Positions 53,087 through 63,303 of a DNA stretch of 64,000 bases are shown piece after piece. The stretch is taken from positions 186,001 through 250,000 of the forward strand of contig PTJY01000002.1 of NCBI GenBank assembly GCA_002937505.1, written 5' to 3'. How positions within the stretch are numbered: the first letter of the stretch is position 1; every line of letters starts with the position of its first letter. The position numbers and the translations under genes were made by a program. The notes beneath the pieces are model-generated. The model had not been told where the DNA came from and did not search any database. It worked only from the letters and a program-made list of their open reading frames with translations. The DNA is from Alphaproteobacteria bacterium MarineAlpha12_Bin1. Its GTDB lineage: Bacteria; Pseudomonadota; Alphaproteobacteria; UBA6615.

Positions 53087-54067
53087 TTAACCATCAATAT
53101 CTATAACTAAACGACCCATTGCTTTTCGGGTCTCAAGAACTGATAAAGCCTCTGGCGCTTCAGATAAGGAGAATTTTTGCGAAACGTGAGGAGAAACCAA
53201 GCCTTCACTATACCACTTAGATAGCTCAGAAAATGATTTTCGAAAGATTTCTGTTTGGTTTGTCCTGTACCATCCCCAGTAAATACCTATTACACTAATA
53301 TTCTTTATAAGAAGATAATTTGCTGGAAAGCTTGGAATATCACCAGCTGCAAACCCAATCACCAAATATCTACCCTGTTGGGCCAATGACCTCATAGCTT
53401 TAAGTGAAAACTCTCCTCCAACTGGGTCATATACCATATCAACCCCTTTGCCATCTGTAACTTCACGCACAACCGACCGCAAATCCTCAGTGAGATAATT
53501 TATTGTATGATCCGCGCCGTAAGACTTAGTTAAATTAAGTTTTTCATCGCTAGAGGCAGCCGCGATTACCTTAGCACCTATGGCTTTTCCGCATTCAATG
53601 GCTGTTAGGCCAACTCCTCCAGCTGCACCTAAAACTAAAAGTGTTTCCCCGGGCTTAAGGTTCCCTCGCTCTTTGAGAGCTAAATGCGAAGTCCCATATG
53701 CAACAGGAAAGACAGCTGCATCAAAATAATCCATACCATCAGGTATGGAAAATATACCGTTTGATGGCACAATAGCCTCCTCAGCAAAAGCTCCTTTACT
53801 TGTTACAGCCATTACCCTTTGACCTACTGATAAATTAGTAACCTCTTCGCCAATTTCTAGAACTTCTCCGGCCCCCTCAAGACCTGGCGAAAAGGGAAAA
53901 TCTGGTTTTTCTTGATATTGGCCCCGTATAAGGACTAAATCAGCGTAATTAACACCGGCTGCACGGACTCTTATCTTTACTTCACCTGCTCCAGGTTCTG
54001 GCGAATCACTTTCTCCTAAAATAAGAGAGTCAGGGTTCCCCCACTCTTTACATAAAATAGCTCGCAT
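53087..54067 (-). CDS. NADPH:quinone oxidoreductase (MDR family, zinc-independent)
   Basis: This 326-residue medium-chain reductase of the QOR type has YADLVLIRGQYQEKPDFPF near 40-58, the nucleotide loop LVLGAAGGVGLTAIECGKA near 143-161 and DPVGGEFSLKAMRS near 213. Catalytic zinc ligands of alcohol dehydrogenases are missing. It would reduce quinones or enoyl-type substrates with NADPH. It lies eight bases upstream of the methyltransferase gene on the same strand. Confidence 0.9.
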   Translation of the reverse strand: MRAILCKEWGNPDSLILGESDSPEPGAGEVKIRVRAAGVNYADLVLIRGQYQEKPDFPFSPGLEGAGEVLEIGEEVTNLSVGQRVMAVTSKGAFAEEAIVPSNGIFSIPDGMDYFDAAVFPVAYGTSHLALKERGNLKPGETLLVLGAAGGVGLTAIECGKAIGAKVIAAASSDEKLNLTKSYGADHTINYLTEDLRSVVREVTDGKGVDMVYDPVGGEFSLKAMRSLAQQGRYLVIGFAAGDIPSFPANYLLIKNISVIGIYWGWYRTNQTEIFRKSFSELSKWYSEGLVSPHVSQKFSLSEAPEALSVLETRKAMGRLVIDIDG

Positions 54068-54145
54068 TTTATGACCTTTCTTAACTAATCAATACTCTGC
54101 TCAGCTTGCCTTTTGTGTGCTCTCTGTGCAAGTTTCTTGAATATT

Positions 54146-54685
54146 ATGATCAATAATCGCGGATATTTTGGTATAGGCGTTGAAGGCATTTCTAAAGCGA
54201 TGAATGTGGGAGCAATAATGCGCACCGCTCACGCATTTGGAGCAAGCTTTGCCTTTACAGTGGATGCTATATATCCCAAGTCAGATATTTGGAAATCCGA
54301 CACTTCTAAATCTCAAGAAAACGTACCTTTGTACGAGTTTGATAACGTAAGCAGTTTACGTTTACCAAAAAACTGTAAGTTGGTTGGAGTTGAGTTCATC
54401 GATGATGCGGTTTCTCTACCTAGCTTTCGGCACCCTTCTCAGTGTGCCTACGTTTTTGGGCCAGAACGTGGCAACCTGTCCGTCGAGTTACTATCTATTT
54501 GCGATCATAAAATTAAGATTCCGACCCAATTCTGTCTAAACGTTTCAATAGCCGCAGCAATTATCATGTATGATAGAACTATAACTTTAGGCCGTCACGC
54601 ACCTCGGCCAGTCAGGCCTGGAAGTCCAACAGAGGTACTACCAATTCACGAATTTGGTGATCCTGTTATAAGACGTAAAAAATAG
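54146..54685 (+). CDS. SpoU/TrmH-family RNA 2'-O-methyltransferase
   Basis: This SPOUT-fold protein of about 179 residues has the three family motifs: VGAIMRTAHAFGA near residue 20, FGPERGNLS near 115 and IPTQFCLNVSIAAAI near 135. It transfers a methyl group from SAM to a ribose 2'-OH in tRNA or rRNA. The ATG at 54146 is preferred over a GTG at 54113, whose extra residues are not family-like. Confidence 0.88.
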   Translation: MINNRGYFGIGVEGISKAMNVGAIMRTAHAFGASFAFTVDAIYPKSDIWKSDTSKSQENVPLYEFDNVSSLRLPKNCKLVGVEFIDDAVSLPSFRHPSQCAYVFGPERGNLSVELLSICDHKIKIPTQFCLNVSIAAAIIMYDRTITLGRHAPRPVRPGSPTEVLPIHEFGDPVIRRKK

Positions 54686-54775
54686 TTTTTCCAATTCTAG
54701 ATAATAACGTCGTTCTCAACAAATGATTCACACTTCGTCTTTACACGTATCGGTCTCTTTTGATAGGACAATGAT

Positions 54776-55306
54776 ATGCAAAAACATAACTCAATAATAA
54801 ATGCTCATTTAGTAATACTCATTGCGGTAATTTCACTATTCATTACCTCCTCACCAACCTTATCAAAGGAACCCAAGGTTATTGGTAAATTCGGCGACTG
54901 GCAAACTTATGTTCGGGGCGAAAAAAAAGATCGCTTTTGTTACATTGTTTCTAAACCAAAAAAAGCAAGCCTTCGTTCCAGAAGAGGGGATATTTTCCTT
55001 ATGGTATGGCATCGCCCAGCCACAAAGGAATTTAATGTAGTTCAAGTCGACGCCGGCTATACCTACAAAAAAAAGTCTGAGGTTAAACTGAAAGTGGGCT
55101 CATCTGAATGGACTCTTTTTACTCGAGGCGGTAACGCCTGGGCCTTAGGAAAAGATGATGCGGCTATAGTAAAAGCCATGCGCAAAGGAATGCGCTTAAC
55201 AATAAGAGGCACGTCAAGTCGAAATAATCCGACAACCGACACCTATTCTCTTAAAGGCGTCACAGCAGCCCATCGCGCGATGAATAAGGCTTGCGGAAGA
55301 AGATAA
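54776..55306 (+). CDS. Invasion-associated locus B (IalB)-like secreted protein
   Basis: This 176-residue protein has a signal peptide (hydrophobic LVILIAVISLFITSS) and the IalB pattern: FGDWQTYVRGEKKDRFCYIV, RRGDIFLMVWHRP, SSEWTLFTRGGNAWALG and a terminal Cys (KACG). These periplasmic proteins are common in free-living alphaproteobacteria as well as Bartonella; their function is unclear. It lies upstream of rlmN, a frequent pairing in the class. Confidence 0.88.
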   Translation: MQKHNSIINAHLVILIAVISLFITSSPTLSKEPKVIGKFGDWQTYVRGEKKDRFCYIVSKPKKASLRSRRGDIFLMVWHRPATKEFNVVQVDAGYTYKKKSEVKLKVGSSEWTLFTRGGNAWALGKDDAAIVKAMRKGMRLTIRGTSSRNNPTTDTYSLKGVTAAHRAMNKACGRR

Positions 55307-55359
55307 ATAATTTAGAAATTTAGTTAAGTGCCCACACAAGAACCAATATTTTGAGTGCT

Positions 55360-56487
55360 ATGACTTTGGCAAACCCAACAAATAAAAATACATCTGTCGA
55401 TTTTCTCGGTGAGAAGTCCATAAACCTTATTGGGATGAGTTTACAACAGATGGAAGCCGAAATGACCGAAATTGGAGAACCATCATTTCGGGCAAGCCAA
55501 CTGTATAAGTGGGTTTATAATCGAGGAGTTACCAATTTTGAAAGCATGACAAATATAGCCAAAACCCTCCGCTCAGAACTGGCTAAACGCTACTTTATTT
55601 CAAGGCCGGCCATTTCTAAAAGCTTAGATTCAATAGACGGAACTCATAAATGGCTAATCAAATTAGCTGATGGAAATGAAATTGAAACTGTTCATATCCC
55701 AGAGAGTGATAGAGGTACTCTGTGTATTTCCAGTCAAATTGGATGTACCTTAAATTGTAAGTTTTGTTATACAGGAACCCAGCGATTAGTCAGGAATCTC
55801 TATCCAGGAGAAATTCTGGAACAGATTATGGTTGCCCGAGACTTTCTCGATGAGTGGCCTTCTGAAGAACGAAAAAGTATTTATGATCGTCAGCTTTCTA
55901 ATATTGTAATGATGGGAATGGGTGAACCATTGTACAATTTTGATAATGTCTCAGCAGCTCTAAAAATTGTTATGGATGGGCAAGGTATTTCTATATCTCG
56001 TAGAAGAATCACTCTGTCCACTGCTGGAGTGGTACCATTTATTCGCCGGTGTGGAGAAGAGCTTGGGGTTGGTCTTGCTGTATCTTTACACGCTGTTCGA
56101 GATGACCTCAGAAATGAAATAGTGCCTATAAATAAAAAATATCCGCTATCAGAACTTATCTCGGCTTGTCGAGACTATCCAGGTTCAAGAAACTCAAGGA
56201 GAATTACTTTTGAGTACGTTATGCTTAAAGGGGTTAATGATAGTCCTGGAGATGCACATGAATTGGTCCGCTTAATATCTGGGATACCCGCAAAGGTTAA
56301 TTTGATTCCCTTTAATCCTTGGCCTAATTCACCATATGAAAGGTCAAGTGAAGAATCGATAGAAAAATTTGCTGCTATAATACGCAATGCTGGCTATCCC
56401 TCTCCTGTTCGCACGCCCCGTGGGGAGGATATAATGGCAGCCTGTGGTCAACTAAAATCAGAAAGTAAACGAGTTTCTAAAAAATAG
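55360..56487 (+). CDS. rlmN: Dual-specificity 23S rRNA/tRNA A2503 methyltransferase RlmN
   Basis: This radical-SAM enzyme of about 375 residues has the cluster motif [15 protein letters not shown] (CxxxCxxC near residue 130) and [12 protein letters not shown]. The second catalytic Cys is in IMAACGQL near residue 362. It methylates C2 of A2503 in 23S rRNA and A37 in some tRNAs. The ATG at 55360 is used; a TTG three codons upstream is also possible. The order ialB-rlmN-argG is typical for alphaproteobacteria. Confidence 0.95.
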   Translation: MTLANPTNKNTSVDFLGEKSINLIGMSLQQMEAEMTEIGEPSFRASQLYKWVYNRGVTNFESMTNIAKTLRSELAKRYFISRPAISKSLDSIDGTHKWLIKLADGNEIETVHIPESDRGTLCISSQIGCTLNCKFCYTGTQRLVRNLYPGEILEQIMVARDFLDEWPSEERKSIYDRQLSNIVMMGMGEPLYNFDNVSAALKIVMDGQGISISRRRITLSTAGVVPFIRRCGEELGVGLAVSLHAVRDDLRNEIVPINKKYPLSELISACRDYPGSRNSRRITFEYVMLKGVNDSPGDAHELVRLISGIPAKVNLIPFNPWPNSPYERSSEESIEKFAAIIRNAGYPSPVRTPRGEDIMAACGQLKSESKRVSKK

Positions 56488-56583
56488 AAAAGTGGATAAA
56501 CACATAAATTAGTATTCAGTGCGCTTGCCTAGTACGAAAGCAAAGTTATACTCATTCAATAAATTGTTATTTGTTAGATAGTC

Positions 56584-57798
56584 ATGGAAAACAAAATAAA
56601 AAAAATTGTTCTTGCATATTCTGGAGGTTTAGACACCTCTGTCATCTTGAAATGGCTGCAAGAAACCTATGCTTGCGAAGTGGTTACTTTTACTGCTGAT
56701 ATAGGCCAGGGTGAGGAGATTGAACCTGCTCGAGAAAAAGCCCGAGCTCTTGGAGTAAAAGAAATTTATATAGAAGACTTACGAGAAGAGTTCGTGAGTG
56801 ATTATGTGTTTCCAATGATGAGGGCTAATGCTCTATACGAGGGTCTTTACCTTTTAGGAACTTCTATAGCCCGTCCTTTAATAGCAAAAAGGCAGATTGA
56901 GATAGCTGCATTAACGGGAGCCGACGCAGTGTCCCATGGAGCTACTGGAAAAGGAAACGACCAGGTTCGTTTTGAAATGGGTTACTACGGACTTAACCCA
57001 GATATTAAAATAATCGCACCCTGGCGTGAGTGGGACCTAAAATCGAGGTCAAAGCTGATAGAGTTTGCTCAAAATCACCAAATTCCCATTCCCAAGGATA
57101 AAAAAGGAGAGGCTCCATTTTCAGTAGACGCCAACCTTTTGCATATTTCAGCTGAAGGAAAAGCGCTCGAAGATCCATGGTTAGAAGCCGAAGAACACGT
57201 GTTTTCACGAACTGTTTCTCCTGAAGATGCTCCAGACAAACCTCAGTATATAGAAATCGACTTTGAACAGGGAGACCCTGTTAGAATTAATAGTAAGGCC
57301 TTCTCGCCTGCTCAACTTCTTACTGAGCTAAACGAAGTTGGGGGCGCTAATGGAATAGGGAGAGTTGACCTCGTTGAAAATCGATTCGTAGGGATGAAAT
57401 CTAGAGGAATATATGAAACTCCTGGAGGAACTATATTACATACAGCTCATCGAGGAATTGAATCTATTACTTTAGACCGTGAAGCCATGCACCTTAAAGA
57501 CGAGCTAATGCCTAAATATGCTAAGCTAATCTATAATGGGTTTTGGTTTTCTCCTGAACGAGAAATGCTTCAAGCACTTATTGATAATAGCCAACAATCT
57601 GTTTCCGGTACGGTAAGACTTAAATTATACAAAGGAAACGTCCAGGTCGTTGGTCGAAAATCTCCAAATAGCCTATACTCGATTGATCACGTAACCTTTG
57701 AGGATGACCAGGTCTATGATCAGCGCGATGCGGAAGGCTTTATTAAGCTACAAGCCTTACGCTTAAGGCTTGGAAACGCACTAAAAAATAAAGAATAG
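56584..57798 (+). CDS. argG: Argininosuccinate synthase
   Basis: This 404-residue enzyme has the PP-loop ATP motif [16 protein letters not shown] near residue 8 and [13 protein letters not shown] near 120. It joins citrulline and aspartate in arginine synthesis in the cytoplasm. Length and motifs are complete. It is convergent with folD, with only seven bases between. Confidence 0.96.
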   Translation: MENKIKKIVLAYSGGLDTSVILKWLQETYACEVVTFTADIGQGEEIEPAREKARALGVKEIYIEDLREEFVSDYVFPMMRANALYEGLYLLGTSIARPLIAKRQIEIAALTGADAVSHGATGKGNDQVRFEMGYYGLNPDIKIIAPWREWDLKSRSKLIEFAQNHQIPIPKDKKGEAPFSVDANLLHISAEGKALEDPWLEAEEHVFSRTVSPEDAPDKPQYIEIDFEQGDPVRINSKAFSPAQLLTELNEVGGANGIGRVDLVENRFVGMKSRGIYETPGGTILHTAHRGIESITLDREAMHLKDELMPKYAKLIYNGFWFSPEREMLQALIDNSQQSVSGTVRLKLYKGNVQVVGRKSPNSLYSIDHVTFEDDQVYDQRDAEGFIKLQALRLRLGNALKNKE

Positions 57799-57805
57799 TT
57801 TTTTT

Positions 57806-58741
57806 CTAATTCCAAATTGGAACTTCAAAACCATTTTGAGAGCATGCTGCACTAACTGTATTGGCTAACAAACAAGCTATAGTGATCGGTCCAACTCCTC
57901 CAGGTACAGGAGTGATACCGCCTACAACATCGATCACTGAATCAAAATCAACATCTCCCACAAGTACAGTATTGTCAGGGTTTTCATTTGTTGGGGCTGG
58001 GATGCGGTTTATGCCTACATCAATAACTGTAGCTCCTGGTTTAACCCAATCGTATTGGACCATGTTTGGGCGCCCTACCGCAGCCACTAAAATATCCGCA
58101 CGACGACAAATCTTTTTTAGGTCTTTCGTCTTTGAATGAGCCACCGTCACAGTGCAGCTTGCATTAATAAGTAGCTGTGCCATGGGTTTACCGACAATGT
58201 TCGACCGCCCCAAAATAACTGCCTCTAGGCCAGACAAGTCACCTAATCTTGATTCCAACAACATCCGACACCCCAACGGGGTACAGGGTATCATTGCGTG
58301 ATTAGATCCAGTAATTTGCCCGATAGATAAACGTCCAGTATTTATTTCATGAAAACCATCTACATCTTTAGCAGGGTCTATAGCCCTAATTATTATGGAT
58401 GAATCTATTTGTCTAGGCAGGGGGAGTTGAACAAGAATTCCATGAGTGAGCGGATCAGCATTCAATTCAGAAACTAAAGATAATAGTTCTTCTTCCGAAC
58501 ATAGTTTCGAAAGCCTGTAGTCTTTTGCTCTTATACCTGCCTTTTCAGCTGCCTGCCCTTTATTACGCACATATATTTGGCTTGCCGGATCATCACCAAC
58601 CAAAACAACAGCTAGTCCAGGAATTAAGCCATGATCTGCTTTGATTATTTTGGTCCTAATTGTAACCTGTTCCCTTAATGACTCAGCAAAAGCTTTACCA
58701 TCAATCACCTTACTGTCAGGTCCTATATTCAAATTACTCAT
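57806..58741 (-). CDS. folD: Bifunctional methylenetetrahydrofolate dehydrogenase/cyclohydrolase FolD
   Basis: This 311-residue enzyme has [14 protein letters not shown] with the catalytic Lys near residue 60, [10 protein letters not shown] near 100, [31 protein letters not shown] near 190 and [14 protein letters not shown] near 275. It interconverts methylene-, methenyl- and formyl-tetrahydrofolate with NADP. It starts the run folD-yggT on the - strand together with the gene upstream. Confidence 0.95.
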   Translation of the reverse strand: MSNLNIGPDSKVIDGKAFAESLREQVTIRTKIIKADHGLIPGLAVVLVGDDPASQIYVRNKGQAAEKAGIRAKDYRLSKLCSEEELLSLVSELNADPLTHGILVQLPLPRQIDSSIIIRAIDPAKDVDGFHEINTGRLSIGQITGSNHAMIPCTPLGCRMLLESRLGDLSGLEAVILGRSNIVGKPMAQLLINASCTVTVAHSKTKDLKKICRRADILVAAVGRPNMVQYDWVKPGATVIDVGINRIPAPTNENPDNTVLVGDVDFDSVIDVVGGITPVPGGVGPITIACLLANTVSAACSQNGFEVPIWN

Positions 58742-58823
58742 CCCTTAATTCCTTTTATCATCAATCTTTTTAAAGTTTGAATCACAGTACGCTTATAGAG
58801 GCCCAAAGATTGAAATGGGATCT

Positions 58824-59120
58824 TTAATACATAAAATTATTTTGAATCAGAGAGCGGACAAAAAAGAGAGCCAATAGCAAAATAAATGGGGATAAATCTA
58901 TTCCCCCTATTGTTGGAACAACCGACCTGACACGCTTCAATGGAGGTTCGGTAATACGAAAAAGAAAATTTCCAAGCATATAAATAAATTGATTAGAAGT
59001 GTTTACAACCTTGAGCTGTACTAGCCAAGTTAATGCTACTGAGAGAACCACCGCAAAAGAATAATATGCAATTATTGTATCGATAAGTTGCCAAACTGCC
59101 AGCATTTCAGCACCATTCAC
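58824..59120 (-). CDS. YggT family membrane protein
   Basis: This 98-residue protein has two hydrophobic helices and the YggT pattern: an N-terminal VLSVALTWLVQL, FLFRITEPPLKRVRSVVPTI and DLSPFILLLALFFV. It is thought to be an envelope protein related to osmotic tolerance and division-site organisation in some bacteria. It precedes folD on the - strand with an 80-base gap. Confidence 0.9.
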   Translation of the reverse strand: MNGAEMLAVWQLIDTIIAYYSFAVVLSVALTWLVQLKVVNTSNQFIYMLGNFLFRITEPPLKRVRSVVPTIGGIDLSPFILLLALFFVRSLIQNNFMY

Positions 59121-59330
59121 ATTATTATTGTTAGAAAAAACTCGAAATATTATCTATGACATTAGACATTTGTTGCTATGACTGTCCAGTAACCTATTCC
59201 TTTTATAATAATATTCTTTTAGCTTTTTTCACTATACAAGGAAAACTCTGAATTGCTTGACAGTAGTGATATCGAACAACATATTCATAAATCATAGATT
59301 GATGAAATGGAATCACTCATCACTAGCACT

Positions 59331-59406
59331 GGGGATGTAGCTCAGTTGGGAGAGCGTCTGGTTCGCAATCAGAAGGTCGGCGGTTCGATCCCGCTCATCT
59401 CCACCA
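59331..59406 (+). tRNA. tRNA-Ala (anticodon CGC)
   Basis: A complete 76-base cloverleaf: acceptor GGGGATG/CATCTCC including the G3-U70 pair that marks alanine tRNA, D arm AGCTCAGTTGGGAGAGC, anticodon stem TCTGG/TCAGA with loop TTCGCAA (CGC, reads GCG), T arm GGCGG-TTCGATC-CCGCT and encoded CCA. No 3'-end duplicate was seen nearby, unlike the tRNA-Arg locus. Confidence 0.96.
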
Positions 59407-59522
59407 CCTGCTTACTAAAAAGTGCGTACTCAATGAATATATTATCTTTAGTTCTGATTTTAGAGATGGAGGCCTGAAATTCGCAACTAGTAATTATCAA
59501 AACTTATAATGGAAGTAACATA

Positions 59523-60236
59523 ATGAAGATCGGACAGGGTAATAAGTCATTCTCCCTCTCATTGGCCTACTTACCTATTTGTATTTTTGCGACAATAGTA
59601 ATTGCTAGCTTATTCTCTAGTGCCTTTCATCTTGGTTTCAGACTCCCGGTGATAAGTTTGGGTCTCTTATTCTTTCTGATTTTAGGCGCTTCTTTAATTA
59701 CTAAACAACTCAATTTGGCAACACCACTGGGCACTAGATTAACTATCGTTCACCTTAGTCTTGTTTGTTTACTCGGCGGACTTGCGTATGAAAAATTGAT
59801 TCCTGAATCAGACCTAATGTTGTGGAGTATCACTTTAATTGGCACGACTGCTATAGGCACGCTATTGTTTGATTCCTGGATAACAAAAAAAATCGGCGCT
59901 TCGGGACCATTTAGCAAATGGCTAAACTATTTAAGTGAAACAACAATATTTGTATCCACTTTCTCATTACTGTCTATATTAGAAAAACTCTATTTTTTTG
60001 TGTCAGCAACTAGCATTACAGTTTATATTTTTATGTTTTTTTTATCAGTTTATTGTAATTCCCGAACTTTTTCTTCCTCAAACCATTATTTATATCTTCG
60101 TGGCATTATAGTTATTAGCCTGGTGTTTTCACTTGCACCCAAGCTTTCATCTGCACATTCAGCACTTTTAATAATATTTATTAGTTGTATTTCTCTATTT
60201 TTAGGAATTTACTTTATTTTCAAAGGTAAAATCTAA
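59523..60236 (+). CDS. Unrecognised polytopic membrane protein
   Basis: This 237-residue protein has seven to eight predicted membrane helices and few charged residues outside loops; it has no motif that I can assign. It begins MKIGQGNKSFSLSLAYLP and has a Lys/Ser loop (WITKKIGASGPFSKWLNYLSE) near residue 130. It lies between tRNA-Ala and a Bax-inhibitor-1 gene on the same strand, 139 bases upstream of the latter. Codon use matches the neighbours. Confidence 0.7.
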   Translation: MKIGQGNKSFSLSLAYLPICIFATIVIASLFSSAFHLGFRLPVISLGLLFFLILGASLITKQLNLATPLGTRLTIVHLSLVCLLGGLAYEKLIPESDLMLWSITLIGTTAIGTLLFDSWITKKIGASGPFSKWLNYLSETTIFVSTFSLLSILEKLYFFVSATSITVYIFMFFLSVYCNSRTFSSSNHYLYLRGIIVISLVFSLAPKLSSAHSALLIIFISCISLFLGIYFIFKGKI

Positions 60237-60375
60237 AATCTTATTAATTTTACTAAGATATGTGGCAAAGAGATACCTTTAGGAATTCTTGACTGTTGAT
60301 TTTGTAATAAAAAATCACCATATTCGAGTTATAAAAACCATTATTAAAGACTAAAACTTTGTTAAAGAGGTAAAT

Positions 60376-61119
60376 ATGTCAGACCAATTTAATCACGGCG
60401 TTGTATCAGGAAAAGCGGGAACCGATCAACTAATAGATGAGGGTCTACGCTCACATATGCTGAGGGTTTATAACTATATGGTAACCGGCTTGGCGCTTAC
60501 GGGCGTAATCGCCTATTTTGTTGCTTTCACACCGGCTCTTCTTAGCCTCTTCTACGTTCAAACTCCTCAGGGATATCTATCTACAACTCCATTAGGTTGG
60601 ATAGCTATATTATCCCCTTTGGCTTTTGTTTTGGCTTTGTCCTTTGGCATCAGTCGTATGAAAGCATCGACTGGACAGATTCTTTTTTGGCTATTTGCTG
60701 GGGTAATGGGACTTTCTCTTAGCAACATATTCATAATTTATACAGGAGAAAGTATTGCGCGTGTTTTCTTTATAACAGCCGCAACATTCGCAGCCATGAG
60801 CCTATACGGCTATACGACAAAACGAGACCTAACTGGAATGGGTTCATTCTTAATGATGGGTCTTTTTGGCATTATTATAGCTAGTGTAGTCAACATGTTC
60901 ATAGGGTCGACAATGGTACAATTTGTCGTTTCTGTGCTTGGCGTTCTTATTTTTGTAGGGCTTACCGCACACGATACGCAGAAAATTAAACAAATGTATA
61001 ACTCCTTAGATGATTCTGAGATTGCTGGTAAAAAAGCCATTATGGGAGCCCTTTCCCTATATCTAGACTTTATTAACCTTTTCCTTTTACTATTGCGTTT
61101 GTTTGGAAACCGAAATTAA
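60376..61119 (+). CDS. Bax inhibitor-1/YccA family protein
   Basis: This 247-residue protein has seven helices with the BI-1 pattern: HMLRVYNYMVTGLALTGVI near residue 28, LSNIFIIYTGESIARVF, and near 196-202 a TAHDTQK segment followed by DSEIAGKKAIMGALSLYLDF, which carries the family's pH-sensing Asp pair. Bacterial members act as pH-sensitive calcium leaks or FtsH modulators. It has its own terminator. Confidence 0.93.
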   Translation: MSDQFNHGVVSGKAGTDQLIDEGLRSHMLRVYNYMVTGLALTGVIAYFVAFTPALLSLFYVQTPQGYLSTTPLGWIAILSPLAFVLALSFGISRMKASTGQILFWLFAGVMGLSLSNIFIIYTGESIARVFFITAATFAAMSLYGYTTKRDLTGMGSFLMMGLFGIIIASVVNMFIGSTMVQFVVSVLGVLIFVGLTAHDTQKIKQMYNSLDDSEIAGKKAIMGALSLYLDFINLFLLLLRLFGNRN

Positions 61120-61143
61120 TTTATCGTTTAGTATTATTCAAAA

Positions 61144-61172
61144 ACGCCCGAATGTTTCGGGCGTTTTTTTTG
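61144..61172 (+). terminator. Intrinsic terminator after the Bax-inhibitor-1 gene
   Basis: A 9-bp stem ACGCCCGAA/TTCGGGCGT with a three-base loop is followed by a seven-base T-run, 24 bases after the stop codon. The upstream A-run may let it act on both strands. Confidence 0.92.
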
Positions 61173-61213
61173 TTATAATATAAAAAATCAATCAACTAGA
61201 AATGAGGGCCTGA

Positions 61214-61975
61214 ATGACAAATTTAAAAGATAAAGTTGTTGTTCTAACGGGTGCTAGTCGTGGCATAGGAGCAGCAACAGCGCGGTCACTAGCAAAAGAT
61301 GAACCTATATTAATATTATGCGCACGAACAAAAGCAGCAAATAAAAAAACCATTACTGATGTCGAAAAAATCGGTGCTAAATCAGAAAACCACGGATTCG
61401 ATGTATCAGATCCTTCACAGGTAAATAAATTTGTTGATGATATTATTGAGAGATACGGACGCATAGATGTTCTTATAAACAATGCTGGGACCGGAAAAAT
61501 GGGAAGTGTTAAGGATATTACTCCCGAGGAATTTCTGAAAGTACAGAAAACTAATGTCATGGGTCCCTATAATATGATCTACGCGTCACTACCGTCTATG
61601 CTCACTAATGATTCTGGTATAATTATAAATCTGACTAGTGCCCGAGCTTTTATCCCTGATAAGTTTTATGCTGCTTACTGCTCGTCAAAGGCAGCCCTTT
61701 TATCAATGACACAGTGCCTACATTTTGATTTAAAGAAAACTAATGTAAAAATATTTGCGTTTTCTCCTGGGTTTACCGACACAGATATGGTGCGCGAAAT
61801 TTATTCGAATGACGAATTTCGACAAGCAGCACTAACTGATAGTAATGGTCAATCTCCTGAAAGACCCGCAAAGGTGATTTCTTGGTTGGCTCGAGAGGCG
61901 CCAGAGAATCTAAGAGGACAGCACGTGCAGATTCAATTTAACGATATAAGCCTTAGGTCGGGCCTAGAAAACTAA
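61214..61975 (+). CDS. Short-chain dehydrogenase/reductase
   Basis: This 253-residue classical SDR has TGASRGIGAAT near residue 13, NNAGTGKMG near 90, Ser in NLTSARAF and catalytic YCSSKAA. It resembles 3-oxoacyl reductase-type SDRs, but the substrate is not identifiable. It is convergent with an MFS gene three bases downstream. Confidence 0.88.
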   Translation: MTNLKDKVVVLTGASRGIGAATARSLAKDEPILILCARTKAANKKTITDVEKIGAKSENHGFDVSDPSQVNKFVDDIIERYGRIDVLINNAGTGKMGSVKDITPEEFLKVQKTNVMGPYNMIYASLPSMLTNDSGIIINLTSARAFIPDKFYAAYCSSKAALLSMTQCLHFDLKKTNVKIFAFSPGFTDTDMVREIYSNDEFRQAALTDSNGQSPERPAKVISWLAREAPENLRGQHVQIQFNDISLRSGLEN

Positions 61976-61978
61976 TTG

Positions 61979-63256
61979 TTAAATATCTATGTCTTTTGAT
62001 GGAGGAATATCTTCTGTCCTTCGATAAATTAATACAGCGATAAATAAACTAATTGCAAGCACGGAAAACATTGTTTGATAAGCGATCTCAGGACTTCTAC
62101 CTAATTCATCAGTGGGAAAAAAGCTAACGATTTCTCCTGTAATTACCTGCACGATAAAAACACCAGTCCAAATAAATAAGTTAATAGCGGTAACAGCCCT
62201 GCCTGTATGGGTATCAGGGAATAAAGACCGAGCATGAGCAAAAATTAAACCTGAGAATGATGCAGATAGGCCCAGCAATACAAAAAACCCAGTAACCACA
62301 ATAATCGACTCACTTCTATTAACTGACAATAGGACGAATGATAATGCCATTATTATAGCACCAACTGTTACTACTCCTCGTCTTGTGTCAAAAAGTCGAT
62401 CCAGCGGGCCATAAATTAGAGCTGAAAACAACCAAGCAATCGATAAAACAAAAATAACATTACCCCTATCAATGATATCTAGACCAAAGACGTCGTTGAG
62501 GTAGGGGCCGGTCCAGAGAGCACGAGTAGACAAGAAAGACCCTACCGATACAGATGCAACAGCAGCAAGACCATAAAGCCTGGTATCTGATAAAACTTTA
62601 ATAAGCCCACGGGCTGTTTCTCCCAAAGAAGTAGGTTTTTTATTAGAGTGGGTTGACCCAGGGGGGCGGTCACGAACTACTAACCAGATCACAAAAGATA
62701 AAATAGCAACACCAAAACCAATAAGCTTAAGAGTTTCTCTCCAACCGATTAGAGAACTAGCCCAGGCAAACGGAGTTGCTGATAATAGTAACCCCACACC
62801 ACTAATTGCCACAGCAATTGAGCTCGCAGCTGCTAACCTGTCTCTTGGTACCCAACGCGATAATATAACAATTAGCCCCATATAGACTGGAGCTATTCCG
62901 CATCCGGTAATAAATAATGTCACGATTAATCCTATAGCGCTATAAGAATAGGAAACGCCTAAGATTCCAATAGACGTAATCAATAAAAAACCAGAAATAG
63001 TCTGACGAGGGCCAAAACGGTCAAGAAGAACACCAACTGGAAGCTGCATTAAGGCTGAACCCAAGAATAGAGCTGCGGGCATGCCGCTTAGCTCGGTTAC
63101 GGATAACCCTAGCTCACTTCGTAAATTTGGAGCTATAACCGCAGGAGATGAACGCAGAAACTGGCTTAGCATAAATGCCAAACTTAAAAATGGCGTCATA
63201 ATTGATATAAAAACCAAACGAGTGCGCCAACTCCCATTAATAAACCTACTAGTCAT
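61979..63256 (-). CDS. Major facilitator superfamily transporter
   Basis: This 425-residue protein has twelve predicted helices. The MFS loop motif between helices 2 and 3 is PVGVLLDRFGPRQT near residues 74-87; RWVPRDRLAAASSI and FSGLIFAHARSLFPDTHTGRA match the class of nitrate/oligosaccharide-like permeases. It probably moves a small organic solute. It lies 48 bases downstream of the isomerase/hotdog fusion gene on the same strand. Confidence 0.9.
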   Translation of the reverse strand: MTSRFINGSWRTRLVFISIMTPFLSLAFMLSQFLRSSPAVIAPNLRSELGLSVTELSGMPAALFLGSALMQLPVGVLLDRFGPRQTISGFLLITSIGILGVSYSYSAIGLIVTLFITGCGIAPVYMGLIVILSRWVPRDRLAAASSIAVAISGVGLLLSATPFAWASSLIGWRETLKLIGFGVAILSFVIWLVVRDRPPGSTHSNKKPTSLGETARGLIKVLSDTRLYGLAAVASVSVGSFLSTRALWTGPYLNDVFGLDIIDRGNVIFVLSIAWLFSALIYGPLDRLFDTRRGVVTVGAIIMALSFVLLSVNRSESIIVVTGFFVLLGLSASFSGLIFAHARSLFPDTHTGRAVTAINLFIWTGVFIVQVITGEIVSFFPTDELGRSPEIAYQTMFSVLAISLFIAVLIYRRTEDIPPSKDIDI

Positions 63257-63303
63257 ATCACCCGTCAGCTTTCAGTAAAGTCACCACAATAATACTAGAT
63301 CTA

